From contig CAJNDS010000188.1 in assembly GCA_905221605.1 (NCBI GenBank), positions 62,001 to 126,000 on the forward strand: a stretch of 64,000 nt of DNA. Reading direction: 5' to 3'. The position numbers and the translations under genes are program-made. Positions 1 to 11,604 of the stretch are shown piece after piece. Numbering within the stretch: the stretch's first letter is position 1; each line of letters opens with the position of its first letter. The DNA comes from Symbiodinium natans (Eukaryota > Sar > Dinophyceae > Suessiales > Symbiodiniaceae). A model generated the notes under the pieces. That model was not told the DNA's origin. It did not search any database and saw only the letters and a program-made list of their open reading frames with translations.

Positions 1-900
1 CTGGGGCGTCCCCAAGCCTCCAGCCCTCCACCCTGAGGTCCTCAAGCCAGAAGCTTTGAGCCTCTTAAGCTCCCGTAGGAATTTGTTTCGTGTAAAAGCT
101 CCCAGGGGAATTTCCAAATCAACATATTTAATGTTAGTAGAGGCTTAATTAAGCACAGTCACCATAAGCTGTGAGAAGGACCCCACCAGTCCTGCGATTC
201 GCCGACCTTCGCAGCTTTGGCATTGCCACGGATTTGATCGCGTCCTGCGCGCGTCACCTGGCCCCAGCTTGTGGCGTGTTTTTATATTGTTATGTTTTCT
301 CATGTTTTGTTTGCTGAGCTTAATTGTATTTATAAGTTAATTCACACGAAGCCCTGGCCAGTTCAGCTGGGGTTTGGCGTCGAGAGTTTGATGCTACGTA
401 TGGGCTACGACGAGCCCGTTAACGGGCTGGATTTTGGGGGCTGCTGGGCACGCGAATAGCAGGATGTCTCAGGACGAAGTTCGCCCAAGTTTATCCAAAC
501 ATTGATATTCTCAGGTGTTGTTGGGCGTCTGCTGCTGTTGCGACGTCCAGAGAGTAGAAGTTACACGGCCCAGGGGCAGAATATGCCCTGTTGTTGGGGT
601 ACTCGAGCCAGCTTGCGCGGGTTGTCTTGAGTTGCTGGTAACAGAAGAACACAGAAAGCCGAAAAGAAGTGATGCAATGATTCAAGTCAATATGCATCAT
701 ACCATGTCGACTACTGGGCGCATTCGTTTTTCCGTATCTCACTTGGGAATGTCTGAAGATGCAGAGTATGCGGTTCGAGCTGTCTGACCACTTCAAGACA
801 CAAGATGCTGCAAGGCCAGACAGCTTTCGGGAAGTTATCTTCATGTGGTATCACTGTGCATAATTTCAGGAGTCGTGTGGCCGACATACTAGCTTACTGC

Positions 901-902
<2 letters not shown>
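1..902. other. No supported gene
   Basis: I see no recognisable exon or repeat family here. Open frames are short, and a weak open frame at 515-787 has no family signature. The stretch probably belongs to an intron or intergenic spacer. Confidence 0.4.
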
Positions 903-931
<29 letters not shown>

Positions 932-984
932 CACAGAGAGAGAGAGAGAGGGAGAGGGAGAGGGAGAGGGAGAGAGAGAGAGAG
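903..984. repeat. (GA)n microsatellite
   Basis: A GAGAGA tract of about 80 bp with GAGG interruptions. Long Arg/Glu and Ser/Leu open frames across it on both strands are products of the dinucleotide, not genes. Confidence 0.95.
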
Positions 985-1660
985 CTCCAATTTGAGAGCC
1001 GAACCACAGCGAGTCCGTCCACCCAACAGGGTCTCTGCATTGTCTCTGATCTTGGTGCTTGCTGGCCTTGCTCAGCCGAGGCTGTGCCGGCGGATCCCCT
1101 TTCACTACCGCAATCCAAGCCGAGCTCCCTGGACTTCCATGACCCAAGAAGCCCGCGACGGTTTTTATTCCCGACTTCAGGGGTTCTTCCATAGATGTGT
1201 GGGATGCTGTCTGGCCTCCCCTTTTGGCCGCCTAGCACGATTCATTTTGCATCTTGGTCTGGTGCACATCCATCTTCTGATTAGCAAGGGGGTGAGGCGG
1301 GGGTGGGGGGTGGGGGCACCCCAAACCCTAAACCCTAAACGGCCCTAAATCCCTAAACCCACAACTGATGAGGGGGAAGCTTTCCAGGTGCTGGGGTCAG
1401 CTGCTGCGCCTTCGGGGCGGTGCAGGCGCACGCCCAAAGATTTCTTTGAAGGTTTTTTTGTTTTAAACTGTAGGCTTTTGAAACGGCTTTTGTTCGTTCT
1501 AAATTTGTGATTCGTTTGTGTAGCAATGAGGCGCTGGCTTGCGGCTTGAAGTGCTTCAGCTCAGCATTGGGGGTTTAAAACCTGCGGACTCACGATGGCC
1601 CTGCAAAACCTCACAGTATGGCTGCGTGTTTCGTCGGCTCCTTTGCCCCTACCTGAGCAA
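985..1660. other. Unassigned spacer with short telomere-like block
   Basis: Positions 1322-1360 carry about four CCCTAAA units with variants. A TTCCAG at about 1388 could be a splice acceptor before a short GC-rich segment, but no protein family is recognisable. The rest shows nothing I can name. Confidence 0.35.
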
Positions 1661-2800
1661 TACCGGCAAGAATAGGCTCAAAATGCTTGCTATAGTTAAA
1701 TGGTGATTGTCGTATACATTTCTGCCATTCTCTGTTTGTCTTATTCATATCATATGATACGGCTTTATGAGTATATTAATATGTTATCACCTTTTCAATA
1801 TAACATCATCATATTTATATTCTATGTTCGATTGAATTTTTGCATGATTATTTTATTAAACTATTGTCTTACTAGCACATGCGCATATTTTTCGGTTGCC
1901 ATGTTTAATTATTGCGACTTGTACATTTTTTCTATGCTGTCATACAATATTTTGTTTTGTTTGTTATATATAAAGATATAAGTTGTTAATGTTAATATTT
2001 TCTTTTGTTTAGTTTAATTTCCCATATCATGCCTTGGTTTTGCTTAATCGTCCTGAGTTTAGTATTATGATTCTAGTCTTTTTGAGTAGCGTTGACTAGT
2101 GACTAATTTTAGCAAATTTGTAACTTGAACCTACGTTGATTCATTAAAAGACATGCTGTGTGATATTTTCCTTCTTCTATTCATGAAACTTAAGTTGACG
2201 CTCACGAATGTGAACTAATTTGCTTGATTCCAATCCATTCAAGAATTTAGTTTAATTCCTTTTTTGTTTATTTTTTGCTTTAAATATTTGCAACCAAGTT
2301 TTTGCACATGCTTCTCTAGTTTCAAATAGTTCTACTGTACGTAATTTCAATTATTCGTATTTCGTTTTAGTAGCTGTTTTCAATTGTCATCTAGCTTTAA
2401 CTAATTCTTGAAACATCTCTAAGTTTAATGAGTTTCCAACAATTCTTTAATGTCAATACATGAATTGAGTTTACGTCGTTTTAGTTTGTTGTCAATGACT
2501 TTGTCTATTTCAACTGCTTTTACCTCATTTCAATTTTTCAGTTGCTTCTATACATTCCTTAGTGACTTTGATTCTCTCTCAAAATGTTCATTCATTTTCC
2601 TTGGTTTTGATGAGTTCTAGTCAACTTGAAGTATTTTCAATTAGTTTGAATCAGTCCGAATTATTTAAACTCATGTGAATTCAGTTGATTCTTACTCATG
2701 TCCACTTTCTTTTCATTAATTGTTTATAGTGAATGCTAATTTGATTGAACTAGTTTGATTGGAACATATTTAGTCAATTGTATTAAACGTCCTGCTTAAG
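1661..2800. other. AT-rich island
   Basis: About 1.1 kb of strongly AT-rich sequence (TTTAATT, AATTAG, GTTTGATT-like words) with sharp edges against flanks of near-balanced or GC-rich composition. A 93-codon open frame (1700-1981) would encode a Phe/Ile/Tyr-rich peptide, as AT-rich DNA does by chance. Organelle-derived DNA, a decayed AT-rich repeat or an unusual spacer are possible; nothing recognisable distinguishes them. Confidence 0.6.
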
Positions 2801-2907
2801 ATCCCGCGACCCATTCAACCTAAAGGAAGCCTGGCTACTCGGAAGTTCATGGTACTTCTTGACCAGTTATAACTGTACTTCTAACCCACTTATAAACCAC
2901 TTAAGTG

Positions 2908-2928
2908 CCCTAAACCCTAAACCCTAAA
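2908..2928 (-). repeat. Interstitial telomere-like repeat, CCCTAAA
   Basis: Three exact CCCTAAA units. It is paired in inverted orientation with the TTTAGGG block at 3052-3082, leaving 123 bp of unique sequence between. Confidence 0.95.
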
Positions 2929-2987
2929 CAGTTATGATTGGTTAATAAGTGCCATGAACCGCCAAGTATGAGCTGAATTCCTCTCAG

Positions 2988-3051
2988 GAGTCCCGCCTTG
3001 GCCGGAGCCAGCGGCACTGTGCGCGAGCGCCGCGCAGGCCTTCCTTGCAAG
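2988..3051 (+). CDS. Candidate exon between inverted telomere-like blocks
   Basis: A 64-nt GC-rich segment between a CTCTCAG acceptor-like end and GCAAG followed by GTTTAGGG, so a GT donor would lie in the telomere-like repeat itself. No protein family is recognised. It is listed because its position (CCCTAAA upstream, TTTAGGG immediately downstream) matches that of the proven helicase exon at 14,684. Confidence 0.25.
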
Positions 3052-3082
3052 GTTTAGGGTTTAGGGTTTAGGGTTTAGGGTT
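3052..3082 (+). repeat. Interstitial telomere-like repeat, TTTAGGG
   Basis: Four to five exact TTTAGGG units directly after a GCAAG. Confidence 0.95.
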
Positions 3083-3712
3083 CACAAAAAGGGTGCAGGT
3101 GGTACATGGAAGTGACTTTGGGTCGAGAATCGTAAGCAGGTCAGAAAGAGGAACGTTACGTTTCCAGATAACTTTTCTAAGAGGAGCACAGGAAACGGAA
3201 GGAATTCACCCGACTATCCGACAAAAGTTCGACATGCCTGCCCCTCCTTCATTACGTACCTCGCCCCCGAAACCCACCAAGATTGCCCAGCAACAGGTTT
3301 AAAAGGTCTAAGCAAGCACCTCTATTGCGGACAGTTTGGCGGGTGTTAGCAAGTGCTACATATGAGGGGTTCTTGAGCGCAAGGAATCACCAGCTTTGGT
3401 TCTGCGAACACTTGGGTTTTGTGCAACATCTCGATCTCCGAGTCGCCTGCATGACAGGTATCGTCGAGCATCGAGTGCTGAAACTACAGAGAACCTTGCA
3501 CTACCTAGTTGACTGCTCAAACCAAAGTTGCACATTGAACAGTGGCTCATGATCGATCGACCGAAGTCCCCGATTTTTACGCCTTTTGCTTACACTGTCT
3601 CAGGTACGTCAAAGGGATCTTAGGACGTCTGGTGTTCAGCGTTTGGTCTGCACTTCTTGTCGGCGCCTGCAACTCCATAGAGCCCTGTCCCAGACCTGGT
3701 TTTCTCCACTAT

Positions 3713-3812
3713 CCCTAAGGGTCCATGTACCATCATGTACAAAGTACTTCCTATGTAGGGACTTTGGGGCACAAGTATAGAACAATGAGGTACATGACAT
3801 GGACCCTTAGGG
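3713..3812. mobile_element. Fold-back (MITE-like) element, family F
   Basis: A 100-bp segment whose ends are inverted copies: CCCTAAGGGTCCATGTAC on the left, and the reverse complement with a few extra bases on the right. No coding capacity. The outer CCCTAA resembles the neighbouring telomere-like repeat. A non-autonomous DNA-transposon relic is inferred from structure only. Confidence 0.6.
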
Positions 3813-3816
3813 TAAC

Positions 3817-3845
3817 CCAAACCCTAACCCTAAACCCTAAACCCT
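3817..3845 (-). repeat. Interstitial telomere-like repeat, CCCTAAA
   Basis: Four units with one CCCTAA variant. Pairs in inverted orientation with 3970-4034. Confidence 0.95.
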
Positions 3846-3969
3846 GTGTCCGCAATGATTGGAGATGCCCAAAAGTGAGGCTTCCTCGCAATTCCACGCC
3901 GCGACTGCCATCGCAGTGCCCGAGGATCCTGACGAGGTGTTCGGACTAGGGCTTCAGTTCTTTGGTTTT

Positions 3970-4034
3970 GGGTTTAGGGTTTAGGGATTAGGGTTTAGGG
4001 TTTGGGGTTAGGGTTTAGGGTTTAGGGTTTAGGG
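3970..4034 (+). repeat. Interstitial telomere-like repeat, TTTAGGG
   Basis: About nine TTTAGGG units with occasional ATTAGGG and TTTGGGG variants. Confidence 0.95.
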
Positions 4035-4203
4035 CCAAGTTAACAGCCGTGTTTTTTGTTCAAAGCAGTAGTTGCGCTCAAGGGCCCTGCCGCAAAGAAG
4101 GCGTGGTGATTGAGGCCATGGCACTAGGGACACTGATAGGCTTTTCAGTATGCTTTGGGTCATAATTGGGTAACAAGATCCTCATGCTTGAAGTCTGTTG
4201 CAG

Positions 4204-4286
4204 GAAAATTCGGGGTAGAAGCACAAGTGCAACTAGAAGAGGGATGGCCCGAAAGCATCGATTTGCCGTGCGTTGACTCCATGCAG
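4204..4286 (+). CDS. Candidate exon, unidentified protein
   Basis: After a TGTTGCAG acceptor, 27 codons read through a soluble-looking acidic peptide containing FGVEAQVQLEEGWPESIDLP and end at ATGCAG. Composition is protein-like and unlike the flanking repeats. No family is recognised and the downstream donor is not clear, so this is a weak call. It lies just upstream of the 42-bp minisatellite. Confidence 0.3.
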
Positions 4287-4373
4287 TTGACTCTTTGCAG
4301 CCAAAGTGTATGCGCTTGGACAAATGTATGCACTTACATGGTTGCATAGTCACTTGTACACTGCACTTGTCTG

Positions 4374-5337
4374 ATTTGCAATGGTTTTGGAACCAGCGAA
4401 TTCGGGGACCATGGTATACTTGCGATGCTTTTGGAACCAGCGAATTCGGGGACCATGGTTTTCGCGATCATGGTTTTTGCGATGGTTTTGGAAACAGCGA
4501 TTTCGGGGACCATGGTATGTGCGATGCTTTTGGAAAAAGCGAATTCGGGGACCATGGTATTTGCGATGGTTTTGGAACCAGCGAATTCGGGGACCATGGA
4601 TTTGCGATGGTTTTGGAAGCAGAGAATTCGGGGACCATGGTTTTCGCGATGGTTTTTGGAACCAGCGAATTCGGGAGGTTTTCGAGGCCCCGGAAGTCGA
4701 GTCACATGATATTTGCGAGGTTTTCGAGGAATTCGAGTCCCACGATATTTGCGAGGTTTTCGAGGCCCCGGATTTCGAGTCCCGCGACATTTGCAAGGGT
4801 TTCGAGGAATTTGAGTCCCGCGATATTTGCGATGGTTTATTTGCGATGGTTTCGACACGCAAGCTCCGGGTGTCCGCGGCGGGAATGCTATTTGCGAGGT
4901 TTTCAAGTATGTCCGGAATTCCGCTTCCATGCTACTTGCGGTGTTTTCAAGCGCCCAGATGTCCGTTACCATGCTATTTGCAGTGTTTTCAAGCGCCCAG
5001 ATGTCCGTTACCATGCTATTTGCGGCGTCTTCATGCGCCCAGATGTCCGTTACCATGCTATTTGCGGTGTTTTCAAGCGCCCAGATGTCCGTTACCGTGC
5101 TATTTGCGGTGTTTTCAAGCGGCCAGATGTCCGTTACCATGCTATTTGCGGCGTTTTCATGCGCCCAGATGTCCGTTACCGTGCTATTTGCGGTGTTTTC
5201 AAGCGCCCAGATGTCCGTTACCATGCTATTTGCGGTGTTTTCAAGCGGCCAGATGTCCGTTACCATGCTATTTGCGGTGTTTTCAAGCGGCCAGATGTCC
5301 GTTACCATGCTATTTGCGGTGTTTTCAGACGCCCAGG
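4374..5337. repeat. 42-bp minisatellite superarray with successive subfamilies
   Basis: Tandem 42-bp units fill about 960 bp. The first units contain GCGAATTCGGGGACCATGG, the middle ones read GAGGTTTTCGAGGCCCCGG, and about ten late ones contain GCGCCCAGATGTCCGTTACC. All share a TATTTGCG core followed by G-TTTTC-A, so they look like diverged subfamilies of one unit. Because 42 is a multiple of three, several frames stay open on both strands (for example a 14-residue VFKRPDVRYHAICG repeat). I treat those as shadows of the repeat. Confidence 0.85.
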
Positions 5338-5935
5338 GCGTCCGCGGCGTAACTACAAAAAGTCGACTTTCCAGCCACGGAAGCTCCGCGTGTGCACGGC
5401 GTACTACGTGAGTACTACAAAAAGTCGACTTTCCAGCCACGGAAGCTCCGGGCGTCCCCGGCGTACTATACGTCTGTATTACAAAAGTCGACTTTCCAGC
5501 CACGGAAGCTCCGCGTGTGCGCGGCGTACTACGTTTGTACTACAAAAGTCGATTTTCCAGCCACGGAAACTCCGGGCGCCCCCGGCATACTATACGTCTG
5601 TACTACAAAAGTCGACTTTCCAGCTACGGAAGCTCCGCGTGTCCGCGGCGTACTATACGTTTGTACTACAAAAAATCGACTTTCCCAGCCACGGAAGCTC
5701 CGGGCGTCCCCGGCGTACTATACGTCTGTACTACAAAAGTCGACTTTCCAGCTACGGAAGCTCCGCGTGTCCGCGGCGTACTACGTTTGTACTACAAAAG
5801 TCGACTTTCCAGCCACGGAAGCTCCGGGCGTCCCCTGCGTACTACATTTGTACTACAAAACTCGATTTTCCAGCCACGGAAGTCCCCGGCGTACTACGTC
5901 TGTACTACACAAGTTGAAAAACAAACGCAAAAAAC
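5338..5935. repeat. 60-bp tandem repeat array
   Basis: About ten units of roughly 60 bp, each carrying GTCGACTTTCCAGCCACGGA, then a CGTCCCCGG or CGTGTCCGCGG variant, then TACTACGT. Two unit types (GGGCG and CGTGT) roughly alternate. One- and two-base length changes in the poly-A run shift the frame, which argues against translation. Confidence 0.85.
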
Positions 5936-6385
5936 GCAAAAAAACACTACGGTTTTAGCGCCGCGACCACGCGAAAACCCGCACACCGCGCCAACGCCGA
6001 AACCCGCAGAGGGGTTACGTTTGTATGTCAAAAAACGCAAAAACACCACGGTTTTGGCACCGCGCCAACGCCGAAACCCGCAGAGGGTTGTCTGCGGCCA
6101 CGAAAAAAAGTACCAAAAACGACGGTTTTAGCGCCGCGACCCGGCGATCGCCCGCAGAGGGGTTGTCCGCGGACACAAAGAAACGTAAAAAAACGACGGT
6201 TTTAGCACCGCGACCACGGTGAAACCCGCAGAGGGTTGTCCGCGGACAAAGAAACGTAAAAAAACGACGGTTTTAGCACCGCGACCACGCCGAAACCCGC
6301 AGAGGGTTGTCCGCGCAAATCAAGAAACGTAAATAAACGATGGTTTTAGCGCCGCGACCACGCCGAAACCCGCAGAGGGTTGCAA
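5936..6385. repeat. 71-74-bp tandem repeat array
   Basis: Six or seven units built from ACGACGGTTTTAGC, an ACCGCGACCACG segment, AAACCCGCAGAGGGTTGTC and an AAGAAACGTAAA tail, spaced 71-74 bp. It follows the 60-bp array directly. No coding role is supported. Confidence 0.85.
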
Positions 6386-6529
6386 TCCCGATTGGCGATG
6401 TCAACCCAGCCCGCCGCCTTAGAAAGAGTAATTTTAATTTAGTTTTAATTTAGAAGTCTAGGACTGGGTACGAAGGTCTACGAAATTCTACGTAAATCTC
6501 GTAATTTCTATTAACTTCTACTTCGCTCT

Positions 6530-6882
6530 ATGCAATTCACTCTATGCGCTTCACTCTATGCACTTCACTCTATGCAATTCACTCTATGCAATTCACTCTA
6601 TGCACTTCACTCTATGTACTTCACTCTATGCACTTCACTCTATGCACTTGACTCTATGCACTTGACTCTATGCACTTGACTCTATGCACTTCACTCTATG
6701 CACTTGACTCTATGCACTTCACTCTATGCACTTCACTCTATGCACTTCACTCTATGCACTTCACTCTATGCGCTTCACTCTATGCTCTTCACTCCATGCA
6801 CTTCACTCTATGCGCTTCACTCTATGCCCTTCGCTCTATGCACTTCGCTCTATGCACTTCACTCTATGCACTTCACTCTATG
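6530..6882. repeat. 14-bp tandem repeat array
   Basis: About 25 units of CTCTATGCACTTCA with single-base variants. Three units make 42 bp, so all frames encode a 14-residue repeat (for example MHFTLCTSLYALHS). The open frames at 6670-7088 come from this. Confidence 0.95.
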
Positions 6883-6889
6883 TGGTTGG

Positions 6890-8009
6890 GTCAGAGGGCT
6901 CCGCACGGAAGAACCCTTCGCGATGCTTTCGGGAACTAGCGGACTCCGAAAAAATTCTCTTTGGCAGTTCTGAGCTGCCAGACCTGTCCCAGGCGTTACC
7001 CAGCACTCGGCACACGCTTTACAAATATTCCCCCCCCCCCCCCCCCCAACGAGCCAGCCAGCTCCCCTGCCCGCCCCACGTCCTCTGACATGGGCTCTGG
7101 ATCACTCGCCATGTCTTTCCTCCATCATCTTGACTGTGTTCAGGCCAGGTGTCCCATAGTTGCCCCAATAGACCAACCTTGCTTCTATCTGCACACGGAT
7201 TCTTCTGCTACAGGAATTGGATGAAGTCGCTCCACTTCGGCCAAGCTTCACCAGCCGCTGCGAAGTTGTCGAAGGAGATTGTGCATTGCTACTGCATTGC
7301 TATTGCGCGCACAAACAGGCTGGTCGACCAACAAACCCGAAGCAGAAATGTTTGCCGGGTCCAGTCCAAAAGAAGATGCTGGGCAGCCCTGAATCCCAGA
7401 AAGTAGATGATAGCAGCTGCACGCGCGAAATAGAGTTGTTCTTCTCGCACTCATGACAAAGTTGAGGATTCAAGAAGCCGATGATGAGATATGGAGGAAA
7501 CTAGATAGACAGGTTTCTAACATGACATAAAGAGGAAGTGTTCATAATGGTTTGGTTTCCCCGTGTTCTGTTCTTATGCGGCAGCGGGAAATTGTGCTGG
7601 GCGGATGTTCCACAATTGTGGCCTTGGAAGAAAAGTACGATGTGTTGCCGCTGCAATACGAGGAAGCACGATGTGTGGCCACTTTGTTTGCTTTGAAGGG
7701 ATGGAAAGAAGTACGACGAGTTGTTGCCGGCATTTCTGCTCTTTTTTGAAAGCAACATGTTCATGCAAAACAAGAACCATTTGTTGCCGCGTTGCCTTCC
7801 AGGGAGGAGCATTGTGCCTGCAACAGCCACCCCAAATCTGAGTCTGGTTGGCAATCGCACGTGGCCCCCCAATTCCAACCCTCGCAATCCATGCCCGGCA
7901 AATACCCAACGTGATCACATGGAAGCACTACTTGCTTGCCAACCGCGCGTGTCGAAACCCCAACAGCAGTAGGTCGGTGACCGGGCCACTACCTGTATGC
8001 AGTGTCCAG
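6890..8009. other. Spacer without recognised gene
   Basis: Holds a poly-C run (about 7029-7047) and a degenerate stretch at 7620-7800 with repeated words such as AAGTACGA and TTGTTGCCG. Open frames on both strands show no domain signature. The DEAD-box Q motif expected upstream of the exon at 8010 was not found here. Confidence 0.4.
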
Positions 8010-11000
8010 GTTCATATAAGAAGACCCTTGATCCACGAAGGACGCGACATCGTTGGACTTGCCCCCACGGGGTCTGGAAAGACGCAGGGGCCTCAGCCAA
8101 CTCTAGCAATTCCAGGGGGGTTGAGGATGTGGGTTGTTAGCGCTTGAGCTGTACAATGCATTTGTAGCTGTCTGAGCCATCATTTTCAGGGCATCAGTTT
8201 GTTGCGAGGGTGCAAACTGCCTTCTGGTGCGGGCGTTCATAGTTCACAGCTTGTAAGCTGTATCAAGGAGGGGGCTTTCTGTATGGCAAGCATTGATTTC
8301 GGGGGGTCATCCAGCGAAGCATGACAAGGATGGCCTACGTGTTGCCTCTTCTTGCAGATGGGCTTTGCAAAGCACAGGCCCCAGATGTTTCTGCGGCTCA
8401 GGGTTGGTAAAAGCCTGGCATTACAAGGGTTGTGAGGCTTATGAGGCAATCAGCCTTGCGAGGCAAGCGGGGCTGCTGGCGGATTGTTTGTCGCGTATCA
8501 ACCTGCAAGTACGAGAACCAAGCAGTTCTACGAAACCTGCCTTCAAGACAGACGCAAGTTTCATAGTCAACGGTCTGTTCAACCACCCCTTTCTGTGAAG
8601 CATGTTACGGCCCTCAAGCACGGAGCCTCTGCAGAGCCCATCGCATTCCAAGCTCTTGGGGTTTAGGGTTTAGGGTTTAGGGTTTAGGGTTTATCTGGCG
8701 TTTCTGAACTTGGGTAGATGTGCAGTGCTTGAAGTCAAGACTCAGCGGGGTGTAAAGGTTGAAGCATCGCATTTCGGCCTCCAAGAACATGAACATCCGG
8801 ATCTTGGGAATTGCTGTTTGTATTAGGGGGTTCGCGTTTGGCAGATGCCGCTCAAGAACTGACTTCAGATTCAACTCACATGACACCTAGACTTCACCGT
8901 CCGTCCATACTTTTTGCAATAGCCCCATTTTTTTAACAAAGCCCAAGGGAATGTTAAACATGTGTTGTGTAAGGTTCCAAGGTATATGGGGAATCGGAAT
9001 CGGTTACACTTGGGGCGAGGTTGGAGAGGTTTAAATTATTTTCACTGCACATCCACCCACCTAAGATCGATGCTTGTTGCTCATTCGTACGGTGTCTATT
9101 CCCCCCAACCCCCCCCCCCCCCCCCCTCCCCTGCGGATATGGAAAGAGACGGAAAGTCACGCCTAACTGCTGAGAATCTCGGGTCGCATCATAGAGCATG
9201 CTTTTTTGGGTCACAGGGTGTGGCCATGTGTTCAGCTTAAAACCGCTCATGACTTCGAAGCCCGAGAACTATAAGTCCCAACCCCACAAGCATGAGCCCT
9301 TTAGGCTCAAATCCTTGAAGTCTCAGAACCCGGAAGCAACCTCAGCCCCAGGCACGATGCCCAGCGCCGACCACGATCGATTCGCTGTTCCAGTTCTTTT
9401 GCGAACTGTTCCCGAGGCTTTCGGGTCATGGGTGGGGGTTCTTTTTGAGTATATTTTTTGGTTTTTTGTGGTATTTTTGGTACCCTAAACCCTAAGACCC
9501 TTAGACCCTTAGACCCTTAGACCCTCAGACCCTTAAACCCTTAAACCCTTAAACCCTTAAAACCCTTAAACCCTTAAAACCCTTAACCCTTAAACCCTAA
9601 ACCCTTAAACCCTAGATCCTAAACCCTAACCCCGAACCCCTAAACCCTAAACCCTAAACCCCAAAACATACCCTAAACCCAAAAACAGACCAAAAAAAGA
9701 AAACAAAAAACAAACCTGGCTCCTCGGGTCATTGTGCGGATTGCAAAGAGTCAGTATGCTTTTCAATATACCTCAACAACACCGGGGGGCACACATGCCG
9801 CCTTTGCTTGAGTCCTCTTCATTTTGTGGCTTCATCTGTCTGGCTTTCGACTCTGAGTGATTCACATGGATGGGGCGCAGTTGCAGATGCTCCCGCGTCA
9901 CTCCGAACCTCCTCCCCCGAATCCCCCAAACCCCCGGGGGAGGGAGCCCTGGGTCGGATTTGCAGGTCTTTCGATGCAAGCGAGAGCAAGTCCACTTCTC
10001 AGCTCCTTGCGCGCAGTTGCGCAGCGCGTCCCAGCCTGCGGGTTGTTTTGTTGTGTGCCAGATTTGGGGGTTTCCGAAATTTAGCGGTACCTTCTTGGGG
10101 TCCTCATTACTAACAACATTACTATTTGGGGATCTAAGTTGGGGGTTCCCCTACTTTCGTAAACCCCCATTTCTGGGTGGCGAAAACATTGGTCGAGAAG
10201 CTGTGCTCTGGCCCGACCCCCCAACCATTGCCCGGAATTAACTGGCTGCTGACACAAATATGCCGCGTTTAGGCAAGAGGTAGCTTTTTGCAAAGGAAAC
10301 CGCTGCAGGCAGTAGTGCTTGTCGACATGATTCGTAGAACTCGCGTTTTGAAGGGTCTGGGGATAGTCCCGAAAGATCTGAAAGCAAAACTGAGCTGGAG
10401 TTCACGGAGCAGCCAAGAAACTCCCAGGCTTACAGCTAGATTTCTGTCCCAGCGCCTGCCAAGTGACAAAGTCGTCGCTCGACTCCGCCGTCTCTATGGC
10501 GAAGAAAGGTACGATGAGCTCCGGCAGGTGGAGCTTGGCCTTGTGTTTCATTCCCCCCCCCCCCCCCGGTAGAGGGTTTAGGGTTCCCAGCCCCCCCCCC
10601 CCCCCAGGTATATCAGATGCAGTTGAACACATGGCAACTCGTCAGCCACCCCTCGCAGCTGAACACAAAGTCGGGCATTACTTCTCCCGCTCTCTCTCTT
10701 CTTTGCTTGGCTTCTCGTTTTCTCGATGCCGCCTAAAAGACATGCAGCCTTTCATTGCGCACGTCCCAAACTAGCTTCAAGCCCTAGACCTTAACTGTCA
10801 TTCCCACGAAGTCTTGAACGTCAACCCTGACCCCCATATCGTACACACAAGGTACACACAGGACATGTATAGGTTGTTTCGTCCCTTCCCTAAAAACTTC
10901 TGAGTGCATACCACAAACTTCACCCCACCCTGCAGGCAATGAAGATCGTTGCCTGCAAGGCAGCGGATGGCTCCAAAGACGAGGCATCTTGCTTGCGCTT

Positions 11001-11548
11001 CTCGGGCAGATGTGCAAGAGAGAAGTGAGATTTAGTAAGGGCTCCGCTTCATGCACGTAAGAGCCAAGCGAAAGTTGAGCTCCAGGGCTTCAAGTCTAGA
11101 CTTTCCGGTGCCTACTTCAGAGTCTGGCCGGATTGACTGTGAGAGCAGATTTGGCGTAGTTCCAAGTTGGGCTGACTGAACACTTGCACCCATCAGAAAT
11201 ATAACGAGCGGGGTGAAACGAATGTCTGAGATAAAGCAGGCCCTTGGGCCAACTCTGACCCCCCTGCAAGGCCGTCTCGGAGGAGTGGTCGCTGCTTCAA
11301 GACCGCTTGGAGACGGAAGGTCGTTTGTGCCATGGTTTAGGGTTTAGGGTTTAGGGTTTAAGGTTTATAGAGCATTTCGGGGGGGTGAGGGGGTTTCAGA
11401 AGGCTTGGGACCTTGTATGCCATTGCTGTGCTCGATCCAGTCGGGCGAAGAAAATTTGGAAGGCTGCCAGGCTAGTGCTAGGCGCTAGGTCGTGAAAGGA
11501 GCGCAACAGCACCGGGAGGAGGATGGAGAGTTTGGAAGGTAACGAAAT

Positions 11549-11604
<56 letters not shown>

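Noticed and set aside
866-1238. Ser/Leu- and Arg/Glu-rich frames at the GA repeat
   Set aside because: Dinucleotide repeat artefacts.
1700-1981. 93-codon hydrophobic frame in the AT-rich island
   Set aside because: Composition is that expected by chance for AT-rich DNA; no motif or splice context.
4295-5917. 540-codon + frame and a 389-codon - frame over the minisatellites
   Set aside because: Both strands and several frames are open because the units are multiples of three. No unique sequence or start context supports a protein.
6670-7088. Leu/His/Thr/Ser-rich proteins over the 14-bp repeat
   Set aside because: Pure repeat translation in all three frames.
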